Positions 49,011 to 59,775 of a DNA stretch of 64,000 bases are shown one piece after another. The notes beneath the pieces are model-generated. The model saw only the letters and a program-made list of their open reading frames with translations, did no database searches and was not told the DNA's origin. Both the position numbers and the translations under genes were made by a program. This DNA is from Puffinus mauretanicus (lineage: Eukaryota; Chordata; Aves; Procellariiformes; Procellariidae): NCBI GenBank assembly GCA_023333565.1, contig JAJKFH010002581.1, forward strand, positions 682,001 through 746,000, in the 5' to 3' direction. The first letter of the stretch is position 1. Every line of letters begins with the position of its first letter.

Positions 49011-49590
49011 TGTCCTGGTTTCAGCTGGGATAGAGTTAATTTTCTTCCTAGTAGCTGGTATAGTGCTGTGTTTTGGATTTAGTATGAGAATAATGTTGAT
49101 AACACATGGATGTTTTAGTTGTTGCTAAGTGGCGCTTACATGGTCAAGGACTTTTCAGCTTCTCATGCTCTGCCAGCGAGGAGGTGCACAAGAAGCTGGG
49201 AGGGGGAACAGCCAGGACAGCTGACCCAAACTGGCCAAAGGGATATTCCATACCATATGACGTCATGCTCAGTACATAAATTAGGGGAAAGCTGGCCAGG
49301 GGGCAGTGACTGCTGCTCGGGGACTGGCTGGGCATCACCACTGGTGGGTGGTGAGCAATTGCATCTTGCATCAGTTGCTTTGTATATTCTTTTTATTTTT
49401 ATTATTATTATTATTATTATTACTACTACTACTATTTTACTTTATTTTATTTCAATTATTAAACTGTTCTTATCTCAACCCACGAGTTTTCTCACTTTTA
49501 CTCTCCCAATTCTCTCCCCCATCCCAGCGCGGGGGGCGTGCGCGACTGGCTGTCTGGTGCCCAGTCGCCGGCTGGCGTTAAACCATGACA
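49011..49590 (+). mobile_element. Solo LTR of an endogenous retrovirus (ERVL-type)
   Basis: A 580-bp block begins TGTCCTGGTTTC and ends ACCATGACA, with TG...CA termini flanked by a 5-bp direct duplication. It contains a CRE (49258-49265), a weak TATA-like ACATAAATTA (about 49273-49282), an AT-rich microsatellite and an ATTAAA polyadenylation signal (49458-49463). There is no internal retroviral sequence, so it is a solo LTR left by recombination. A 5-bp duplication is typical of class III (ERVL) integration. I recognise the sequence as a family widespread in neoavian birds but cannot give its exact database name. Confidence 0.9.
49400..49434 (+). repeat. Compound ATT/ACT microsatellite inside the LTR
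   Basis: About seven ATT units run into four to five ACT units. The tract lies between the TATA-like region and the polyadenylation signal of the LTR and will vary in length between copies. Confidence 0.85.
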
Positions 49591-49595
49591 CCAAT
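49591..49595 (+). repeat. LTR target-site duplication, right copy
   Basis: CCAAT immediately follows the LTR terminal CA and matches 49006-49010. Confidence 0.85.
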
Positions 49596-49690
49596 CTAAA
49601 TCCTCTCGCAGTTTAAAACTCCTTGTCCTGTCACTTGGTAAAAAGTCTCCCTCCATCTTTCTTATAAGCCCCCTTTACCTATTGAAAGGC

Positions 49691-49925
49691 TGCCGGCGCA
49701 CAGGTAGCCCGATTCTGCTGATGTTGGTCGAGGACCTTTAGCAATAAGCCATACCTCAACCAGGAGGCTGCCGGGGAGCCTGCTGTGAGAGCAGGCAGCA
49801 GGGACGGGGACTGGGGATGCTACAGACCCCCGGAGAAGACCATCTTCTTGCGAAGCAACGCTCCGAGTAATAAAACTGAAACCCCTTTGGAATACAGTCT
49901 TCTCACTTTGTAACTGTTTCCACAG
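49691..49925 (+). mobile_element. Possible LTR-like fragment, unclassified
   Basis: Adjacent to the CR1, this segment ends with GAGTAATAAAACTGAAACCC (AATAAA at 49869-49874) and then CTTCTCACTTTGTAACTGTT and TCCACA. A polyadenylation signal followed by a short pyrimidine-rich R/U5-like end is common in bird LTRs. I cannot place the family, and no target-site duplication or 5' end is evident. It may equally be unique sequence. Confidence 0.3.
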
Positions 49926-50149
49926 AAGGTGTCTGAGCGTGCAGAAAAGAAACATATTTCAACACCTCCTGTCTACCTGTGACTTCAGACTTGCAGAATA
50001 TATCAAGTACCGCAGCGATCATAGGCTGCTCTTATCCTTATTGCTTATCCTTTAACACGTTCTTCACACTTTGTTCCTAAATTAGGCTCCTAACACCAAA
50101 TCACATTCCTGAGCAGCAAGACTTTATTGACAGATATGACTTCATGCCC

Positions 50150-50400
50150 AGATTTCAAGACCAGAAGACACTGTCAGATCATCTGGCCTAATCTCCTCTT
50201 ATACCACAAATAAACTGCCCCAAGTCTAACTTCCAGGAAGGTATCTAGTCTTTGTTAGAAGAATTCAGGAGACATACTCCAGCACCTTTCTTTGTATTTT
50301 GATCCAATGGCTAATTTCCTTGTAATTAAATGTCATGCCTTGTTACTAACACGAGATTGTCTGGCATCATCAATTCATTTTTTTTTCGCTGCCAGATGAC
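50150..50400 (-). mobile_element. Ancient CR1-family LINE remnant
   Basis: The plus strand carries AAGACCAGAAGACACTGTCA, GATCATCTGGCCTAATCTCC and, further on, CCAATGGCTAATTTCCTTG. These are the reverse complement of a diverged 3' end of an old amniote CR1 family that is abundant in turtles and crocodilians. Divergence is high and boundaries are approximate. Confidence 0.6.
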
Positions 50401-53400
50401 AAAAGCCCTCAGAAGCTGAATTGTAGTAACTCAGTAGCAGCTATGAACTTCGACATTGTAAACAAGTCACTTTTCAATCTTGAAATTCTGGAGTTTCTCG
50501 TTGTGAGAGAGACCCGGTGTCCAACTCTTCAATATTTTTAGCTCATTCTTGCCCGCTTTTTCAAGTTTTTGGTGCCCTCGGCAAAGGTGGCCACCAGGAC
50601 TGGCTGCAGTAATTCCCCCTCCACCCCACCAATACAGTGTACGGAAGTAGAAACACAGTGTTGGCTCTTTTACTGCCTTCCCAGGTCGGAAAGGTCTCTG
50701 TATCGTTCTGATGCTGCATTGCACGAGGTTCTCCTGCTGGGCGGCCGTTCCGCTCCCAGCCCGACAGCTCGCTGAAGGGGTCCCGTCCCCCCTTTGCAGG
50801 CTGCAGCCTGGGAGGGTGCCTGTGCTGCTCCTCCTCATGCTGCAGACGCGGAGAAGGCTGGGGTGGCAGCCCAGGGGATTTGAAGAAACGTCCAGGGGGG
50901 AGCACACTTCAGTTAGTTATTAAAGGAAGGTTTAGGAAAAAACTGCTTGGTTTATATTTTTTCTTACAGAAATGAGCCACAAATAGCCATTTCTTCCTAC
51001 TGATTAGGACTCCTAGTGTTTAAATTCAAAGCGGACTTTCAGGCTGGGAGGCACGACTCAGGGGGCATTCTGAAGAAAACTCCTAATTTGTTTTATATCC
51101 CATGAAATGCTAGTCTGGGCTGGTAGGAGCATCTTTAGGACCTTTTCCGTAATAGAAGCAAATCACTCAAATAGTCACTTAGTTTTGTGAATACCTATGT
51201 GCTGTTAATACCTTGGGACATACCCCAAAGCGTTCTCAAAATCTGTACCCTCCAAACAGCACTTAGATGAGAGTTTGCCAAGTGAACATACCTTTGGAAA
51301 ACTACCATTAACACAGCCAGATGTGCTCACCTCAGCATCTCCCTAAAACAAATTCCTTTGCCACTAGGTGGCAGATTTTTTTTTTTTTTTTAATTTACCA
51401 CCGTGTAACTCTTTTTTTAAGAGCAAACCCGGTGAAGGTGGTGGTACAAAGCAATAAGGCTGGCTCGCGCTGCAGCTGGCGCTTTGATTGCAGTGTTAAT
51501 AGCAAACGAAGAGGAGGACAAGAGTTAGAGCTGCGGTTTGGGATCCTGGGCGTGCCGGAGCCCTCGCGACAGACCACCATCGCGTTAGGTTTCTGCGCTG
51601 GATTATATTGACCTTCGATCCTGCAGCTCTTTCCCTCTGAGTACAGCTCCTGGATAAGGCGAGTTTCATTTGCTTCAGCAGCCCAGCTCTACCGCAGCTA
51701 TTAGCCTGAATAGGGATTTCCAGGAGCTAATCTATTTTTCAGCATATTGTTGCACCAAATTATTTTGGGGGCCAATTTTGACCATCCTCATATAGCAAAT
51801 ACCCTCTCTGAATTCCCTGGCATGAGGAAGATGGCTGAGAGGGCAACTTGGCTCTGTAGTTATAAACGTCAGTGCATTCTTGAACTCTGGCCTTATCGAG
51901 GCATTTATAAATAGCCAGAGCCCTAGGAATTTGTAACAGGAGGTCATCTGAGGATGCTAACTCAAGGCATCTCTTTGGTCATGGGTTTCTAGGGGTTTTC
52001 CTTCAGCCAGGCAGTGCTCTGTGGGCTTAGCTCATGTAGAAATGTTATTTCTCTCCTAGCTATGGCAAAACTGGGGAGAGCGGTACCTCGGTGGGAAGGT
52101 GCAAAGCGATCCCAGCTTTCCTCTCCCAGTGTGCCGGTTGCTGCTGCTCCCGAGGGCGCCGGCACTGCCCCAGCTCCTGCGCTCTCTGCAGGCAGCACCA
52201 GCGCGGGAGAGCTGTTTCTGCAAAAGAGCAAGTTGTTGCCCGTCGCAGGGGCCAGCCCCGCTCTTACGCCTCCATTCCTCGTCCTCCGGGCTGCGGCGCG
52301 GCGAGGCTGTTGGGATCACGCCAGCAGAGTGGGGCTGGTGCGGCTGCAGCCTCCACACAAGGTGAGAAACTTCATCCATCCATTTTATTTGTGCCTAAAG
52401 TTAAATTTAACCATTGTCCTTGCTAAGCCGTGTGGCACCTCAGTTTCTTGGATAAACTTTCCAAGCCTGTTGTCTGCCATCTCCCCTGGAGAAAGCACTG
52501 AGATTTTGGAAGATGGAGCAGGACCCACAGCTCCAAGTGTGCCTCTGTGCCAAAGACTTGGAGGGTGTGTTGTCATCCTGGACTCTGCACTTGTCACCTC
52601 ATTAATAATCCTGCACTGGATTTAGGTTAGGAGTAAGCTGACCCTTCCGGCGCGCTTGGTGTGACCGTTGAGAAGCTGCCACCTCTGCGAGCGTGGGGTG
52701 CTGGCCCTTGCTCCCCCTCTTTTACCCTGTGGGTCCCTTACCCGGTCACTTGAATAAAAAGTTATTTTTCCATCTCCAGCTGTCTTCTAATTCCCCCTGC
52801 CATCCCATTTGTCCCCTTGTCCCCCTCCACTTCAATTGCTGTAGGTCGGTCCTTTCTTTTGGCAAGTGATGTGTGGGGTTTTCTTCTTCTCTTGAAAGAT
52901 GGAGCCTTTTGCTAGGGCTAAAATCCCAGTCTAGTTGCACAAAACTTGTCCGTCTCTGAGGTTATCCTCTCGATCGCTCTCTTATTTGTAGGTGGCGTGA
53001 AATCATCCCCATGTAACTGTCCTTGATTTCAACATTAGTTACAAACAATAGAAGGTCTCTTGGCTCTTTGGTCCCTCGTCCTGGCCCCTAACTTGGGACG
53101 TTGCACGTAGTCTGTAAAGACCTGTAAGTTAAAATAATTCTATAATTTAAAAAACTGCAAGCCACAAATCAAATTATGGGGAAAATCATCATCTCCTGCA
53201 CCTCACTAGAACAGATTTTAACTTGCCAGAAAAATAAAATGCAGCTTCTTTTGTTTGGTTGGTTGGGTTTTTGATATAGCTTTGTGCATCTATGCCTGTG
53301 TGTGCAGAAAAGCCTGCAAAAGGGAGAGCTGCCAGGGCTCCGCCTCATGGTCGCACGATGCGGCACTTTAAAACATATCAAAAGAGAAAACAAAATCCCC

Positions 53401-56400
53401 TCCCCGCTGAGGTCTGGGTCCCGGATCCGGACTGAGCCGAGAGGGGCCCGCAGCAGCCAGAGCACGCGACCAGCAGTGACGGCGCTCGCCCCGTCCCCTT
53501 GTGTCCCGGCACTGCCCTGAGGTTGTCATCTGGGGGGTCACCAGCCACCACGCACCCCGTGTTTGTGGGGTGTAGTGTTGTGTGCCTGCAGGCACAGAAT
53601 CAGGAACATCACCCAGAGCATCTGGCTGTGGCCTGATAAGCATTTCGAGGAGAATTTGAGCCAAAAGTTATGTCAGACGGAGAGACCGGGAGAACTTGCC
53701 AGGGTGCTCGCAGCCCAGCGACGGGCAGCGTCACACCGGGCAAAGTGCTCGAGCCCTGCGGGACCCAATGCTCCGGGCTGCCACTGGGACTGCGGGGCCG
53801 GGCCGGGTGTTTTGGCCACGGCACGCTCAGAACCACGCTCAGATCCATCACAGCTTATGGTGGAAACTCCTTCACCATGCTCTCAGGTGGTGCAATGAAT
53901 AGCAAAGCATGTGGAAAACTCCACCATCTTGGGGAAAGTGTCAAAACCCCACCTTCCCCATCCCCTCTTGGCTGCTCGGTGTGCCTAGAGAGCCAGGCAC
54001 TTAGCTCGAAATCCAGGGCTGTCACCCGCAGAGATTTATGGATGTTAAAGCACCAGTGTGATTTGACCCTGACCTCAATATTTAAAAATAGCCCAAGGGA
54101 CTGACCCACATAAACTCCAGTCTAGATTGGGTGCCCGGTTAGCACGGTGACATTTTAAACGTGGTGAAATGGATTTCATAATAATATGGTGGGTTTCTTC
54201 TAGGAAGGGTATGCAAAGCGTGTATAAAGAACACCACTTCGCGTTAGATTAAAGCAGCAAAGGAAACTGGAGAAAGCACTCGCTGTTTACTCCCCAGAGC
54301 AGCTACTAAAGGAGTAGGAGCAATGCCTGGACTGTAGTATTATTCAGCCATTTATGTGTGCTTCCTACTTTCCCCAGAAAACAGGTCAAGCAAGCCACCA
54401 CGTGGCAGAGGATGACTGCACACGCGAGGGGAGAAGCAGTAAATACCACGGTAAACACTGGCCAGACCGAGGCCCCTGGGGCTGGGCATCCCACCGGCTC
54501 CTGAAGGAGCTTTGTACCGGCTGCCCGGGGGCCCCGGAGGCAGGGGTCCTGCTGCCTGCGGCTTGAGCCCTGCCTTCACGGGAGCTCCTGGAAACTGGCA
54601 CTCGTCCTCCTGGCTCCCAGGCAGGGACAGCGCAGGGGTGCCCGTTCAGCACTTTCCAGGTTTTGCACCCTCAGTGTTGCCAAGCTCCTTCAGCGTTGGC
54701 CCACCCAGGGACGTCAGTGATGAGAAGAGCAAGGTCAGGTGCCACACCGGGAGGCCGCTTAGCCTCCCCTCCCGGGGTGCCTGCAGCCTGCTGGGGAGGC
54801 GGGATAAACCACCTCAACCCCACCGCGCACGCCCAGAGCCCTGCACAGAGGAGCTAGCAAGGGCAAATGTGCCCCCCGTGTTTGGGAGGGATTTTCCAAA
54901 CCATAGGCAAATCCTTAACGAGGTGCTCCATCACCCCGGCAGCAAACGGAGAGGAGCGAGCCAGAAGCCAATGTAATCCCCGATGCAAACACGTGCCTCT
55001 GGGAATGACAGCGCACGGAGCGCCGTGTATGGGATGCAGCCAGAGGTTTTGTCACACCTACTTCATTTTGCCTAAACCCTTGAGCTATATGGGAGGTCTG
55101 GGAGAAAACATATACCCATGGCTCGCCAGGACTGCACTCCCGCTGCTCAGCCCTGGCCCTGTGCCCTCGGTGCCACGCGCTGCCAGGGAGCAGGAAAGCC
55201 AATGCAGCAGAGCTTGGCTTCAGCCACAGGCTCACTCTGGTAAGATGTACATGCAAGGTAAAATCTGGTTTAAAAGAGATTTAAAAATGAACTCACGGAG
55301 GACTGCGGAGCCGGGGAGCAGAGGGATGCGTTGCCTGTCGCTGTGTCGGTTAGCAGCAGGCAGCTCTGCAGGCAGCACAACCAAAACTTCCCCTCTAACA
55401 GCCTACGTGAAAGGAATTTATCGGTGACGGCCTGTCCCCGGGGTGCTGGTGACCCTGAAACAAAAACTGCACCTCGTTTGCAGCCAGATTATTGTGGCCC
55501 CTGCTCCATGCCAGGTAGCACCCTGGGTCTGCATCCTGCCAAGTCCCTGTCAGCTGGAGTCACCCAGGACGAGGGGTCGTGACAGCCGGGCTATGCACAA
55601 ACACAGGATGGCACATTTCCGCTTTTCTGACCATCTCTTTGGGGATGTGTTAATGACCGAACAAGGTTGACCAACTGTGTCAGAAAAAAAAAACTGTTTC
55701 AGATCAAAATTCCCATAGAAAAGCCGAGCACGGGTTTGAGGACATTGAAGTCCTTGTGTTGGGAGATGCTGCATCCTCAGACTGCCCGAGGACCACATTT
55801 GGTCCTTAATTGTTTCATGTTATTTGTCTGAGACCCAGCATGGTGTGGTACAGAGAGTGCTCAAATCCATATTTCATCTGAGGAAGAAAAACCATGAGTG
55901 AAATATTAAAGGAGTAAAGAGTAGAGGTTCCAAACAACTTCAGAAGGAATCAGAGTGAGGGACAAATTTAAAGCAAGAACATTAGGAGGAGAGCTGACTT
56001 TGGAGCAGGGCAAAAAGAGCGTGTGCAGGGAGATCCCAGCAAGGACTGCACAAATAGCCTGCCCCCAAAACGGGGAGAGGCACAGGCTTTGGGATAGATC
56101 TGTAAACAAACCCAGGCTGCACCAAAAACACTTCACTCCTTTGGCAATCTCTCCTCACTAGAGCATGGCAAGATCCCATAGTTTTGGCCAGCCCAAGGGT
56201 AAAAACAGGTCCCAGGGGCCTCTTCAGTCCCTGGTAGAAAAGGCAGTGGCCCGAAGCCAGACCGAAGAGCGATGCAAAGGCAGACAATGCCTGGAACACG
56301 CTACCAGCCGCTTTGGTGGGATCTCCCCCTGCTGATGATGTGTCATGGCGGTAGTGGACGCCTCTCACCAAACACCAGTCGAGCGCAAGATTTAGCTCAG

Positions 56401-59400
56401 TTCAAGAATAACCAGCTGAGATGTAATGAATACTAGAATACAGTGTATCGAACCAGATGACCCGGTGGTGCCTGCTAGTCTGAACGGCTCATTAGCTCCT
56501 CCTGAGCGTACGTCCACCCCGGAGCAGCCCCGCCGCGGGGCGCGGGAAGGAGCTCCCATCCATCCCCTGCTGATGACAGCAGTAACTCGAATCCCAGCCC
56601 AGTTCATTTTCTGTAAGGGAATTTTTATCTTTCAAATGGGAAATAAACAAAATTACTAGTTCAATGCTTACCTTCTTGCACAACAGATATCTCCGCACAA
56701 GAAAGTTTAATCCGTTCCTAATTCCTAAATCACCTCAACACATCTTGTAGCCCCCTGCGAAAGCCTCTGGTTTCTCTAGGACTCGAATTCTAGTCCTTGA
56801 GCTCTTTTCTTCCAGAAATACTGAGTCAGTCCTGGGCACCCGTGTTTTGGAGGGATGTAAATCTGAGGCTCGGGATCTGCACAGGAGTGTCTCCCGATGA
56901 CACCCCAGAGACCTGACTTGATTCATCCTGTCATGGGGGCTGGCTTGGAAGAGGAACACCACCTTTCCTTCCCATCTGCTTTGTTCCACCTCAGAGGGAC
57001 CCAGGCTTTTGACTTAAATTCATGTAGCTTTCTAGACCTCAGCTTATTCTTTCTGACCTGTTAACAGCTTTCTGCCCATCGACCTCTTCCACGCCCAATT
57101 TACAAATGAAAAGCGGTTTGCTTCCAATGCTTTGAGTGGGTAGACCCATGAGATCTGGCAGAAACAGCAGCTCATCACTTACGTTCATTACACTGGAGCA
57201 GAATATCACAAATAACAAGTAGGGAGATGGGCTTACCTCTAATAATCTAACATTTTTAGAATATTCCTTTGATTATTACAGAAGGAAGGGTAACTAAATG
57301 TGTTTGAAGAGGCAGAGGCTCTCTCCCTTGCCTAGCATTAGCATCAATCTCTCTGACATTATTTGTGCTAGTTTCCTCCTGGGTATAGAGGTTTAACTGG
57401 GTTTCAAACATTATTAGGAAGACTCAAAAGGTAAAGGCCAGATATTTTTATGCTTGCTGGCTGGAATGGTTTTTATTCCATCTCCTTGACTGTGATTATA
57501 GAGACACTTCTTGCTCCTTGAAAACAGTGTTAAATTCATAACTGCTCACAAAGCCATATAAAAGTAATTTATTGCACATCACTGAACACCCTCAAGAGGC
57601 CTGAAGCAGCATTAGCATTTTTATAGGAAGTGCTGGTATATCCTTTTGCACATACCCTACCTGCTCTTTTGTTCCTACATGTTTATGAAAGGCACATAAA
57701 CGCTTGCGAAGATGTGCCCAGCACCATTCAGAAGAGCCAAAGCCGGCTAGAAGAGTCTCCAGCAGGATGTAGCGGGCCACACCGACTTTCACATCAGCTG
57801 CAGCAAGACATTTTAACTCCGTTAAGTGCCAAGGACCAAAGGCATATGGTTACAAATCCATCCATGCTGACCACATAAGGCTGGTTACTCCTGACCAGAG
57901 AAGCCATGACTCATGCCACCTCCTGCTGGGGTGGTGACAACAGGTTGTGGCAGGTAGGACACAGAGGACCCAAGAGGAGATGCGACTCAGCCTGTCAGCA
58001 GGCTCTCCAATAGCTTTTATGACACGCATATTTTATCCGAAATAAAGGTGACCATCACCGGTGTCACTGACTGGGCAAAGAAATAATAAAATATCCAAAT
58101 AAAGAAAAATAAAGAACAAAAGGAAGCTGCTCGGGCTTTCTGCCAGCCACACCAGTGAATGCCACAGTCATTGAAATTTAAAACACCAAGATAGTTGGGC
58201 TTTAAAATTCTTCTATCAACAAAGCAGTAGTAAGAGACTTTCATATGAGCTAATATAGGTGGTGCAGATTGAAAGTCATTTGGCACCAGAGCGAAGCAAG
58301 GGAATTGCTTAATTTTTGGCTGAGGTTCTCAGGGGTTGTAAAAGTTACATTAGCAATTGGATTTCTTACTTCATCAGCTGACATTCCCTCTGATCAAGCT
58401 GCTTCTTCTCTTCCCCTATTTTTTGCTTGTTTATTTTAGGGCATTCACTGCTGGTACAGAGGGGCAGCAGGTGCTGTTTGTGGACTACTCTTGGCATAGA
58501 GAAGCCACAGCTCAGATTTTGGTTGCAGGTGTATTTGCAGAGAAGGAGCATACAAAAACATCTGCAGCACAAGATGATTTTCTGCTTAGTCTGTGGGCCT
58601 AAAATGAAAAAAATAATTGTCCTTTGCCTGGACCCCTGCTCCACCTGGCTCCAACTTCTGCATTGAAGAGAGCCAGATTTCACAGCAGGCTGAACGTGGG
58701 CTGTCCTTTATGCGCAGAAATGCTCCTTCAGCACGCTGTGAGCATCCACATGTCAGGGAGCACCAAGTTCACCAGGAGCTTCATCACAAACTCCGGTGTT
58801 TGCTAGGAAGCACCTTAGTTTGTGGTGCTCTGCTCCCAGGTCAGCTCTCCCGTGATCTGAATTTGGCTGGAACAGGGCTGAAATTCCCGGAGAGGCTGCT
58901 TCAGCCAGACTTTGCTGAACGTTGACCCCAGCCAGCTAAAGTAATTTTCTCTCCAAAGCTCTGCTGTAGGTGCTGGCAGGGCTTTTTCTGCAGCAATGCC
59001 CTAATTAACACACAGAGAGGAGGTTGCAGATTTGGTCCTAGGCCTTTTTCTGCCCCAAAGGGACCAGCCTTGCAGCTCACGTTTCTCAGGAAAGCCCACC
59101 AGCAATAGCTGGCAGCGGGCAAGCCTAGAGCAATCCCTCTCCATGGCAGGAAGGGCAGAGCTGGGCAAGTAAAGCCCCGCAGCAGGGAACGGTCAAAGTG
59201 CTCCTGACTGCAGCCTTGGGGCGAGGATCCCTCCTGTGTTTGCCATTTAGGAGCATCTACACCAGATGCAGAGTTGTCATCAGGAGGCTGTCGTGGGTGC
59301 CGCGTCAGGCTCACTCCCACCCTCCAGAGCTGGCCTTTCCAGGCATGCAGTGAACAGGAGAGCGAGCATGTCTCCCTCGCTGCCTCTCCAGCGGCTCCGG

Positions 59401-59591
59401 CATTTACCTGGGCGATGCAATCCGTGGGCTGGGGTCTGGGCATGCATGGAGAAACATTCCAGGCTCTGTCCCTGGGCAGGCTGCAGCTGTCCCCCCACGC
59501 TGCTCGATGCTGACCCAGCCCAGCCATCTCAAATCCCAAATGCCCAACACTGGGGCCAACCTGTTCATGCACCAGTTCCTGCTGAAGACAT
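50401..59591. other. Intergenic, no gene seen
   Basis: About 9.2 kb between ODF1 and the next expected gene (KLF10 in other vertebrates). It alternates between GC-rich blocks (52000-55500) with many overlapping chance frames and AT-rich blocks (57000-58400). I looked for KLF10 N-terminal sequence and zinc fingers and found none. A T18 tract lies near 51374-51391. No RNA gene was recognised. Confidence 0.55.
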
Positions 59592-59775
59592 CATAGAATC
59601 ATAGAATGATAGAATGGCTTGGGTTGGAAGGGACCTTAAAGATCATCTAGTTCCAGCCAGGGGCAAGGATACCTTCCACTAGATCAGGTTGCTCAAAGCC
59701 CCATCCAACCTGTCCTTGAACGCTTCCAGGGAGGAGCTTCTCTGGGCAACCTGCTCCAGTGTCTCACCATCCCCA
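59592..59775 (-). mobile_element. CR1 LINE 3'-end fragment
   Basis: The plus strand begins with the reverse-complement octamer tail (ATCATAGAATCATAGAATGA), then CTTGGGTTGGAAGGGACC, then ATCAGGTTGCTCAAAGCC and CTTCCAGGGAGGAGCTTC. The right end is lost after GTGTCTCACCATC. The intact octamers mark the true CR1 3' end; the element is a short 5'-truncated copy. Confidence 0.92.

Larger units (their letters stand above)
48781..49690 (-). mobile_element. CR1 LINE 3' fragment, interrupted by an LTR
   Basis: The plus strand of 48781-49010 shows the reverse complement of a CR1 3' end (GGTTGGAAGGGACCTCTAAA, then ATCAGGTTGCTCAGAGCC, then CTTCCAGGGAGGGGGCATCC). The same element resumes at 49596-49690 (CTTGTCCTGTCACTTGG, AAAGTCTCCCTCCATCTTTC). 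Removing the intervening LTR restores a continuous CR1 sequence, so the CR1 is older than the LTR. It is 5'-truncated and its terminal octamers are decayed. Confidence 0.92.

Noticed and set aside
52014..52625. 203-codon plus-strand frame in GC-rich intergenic DNA
   Set aside because: No domain, overlapping frames of similar length on both strands, and no splice or promoter context.
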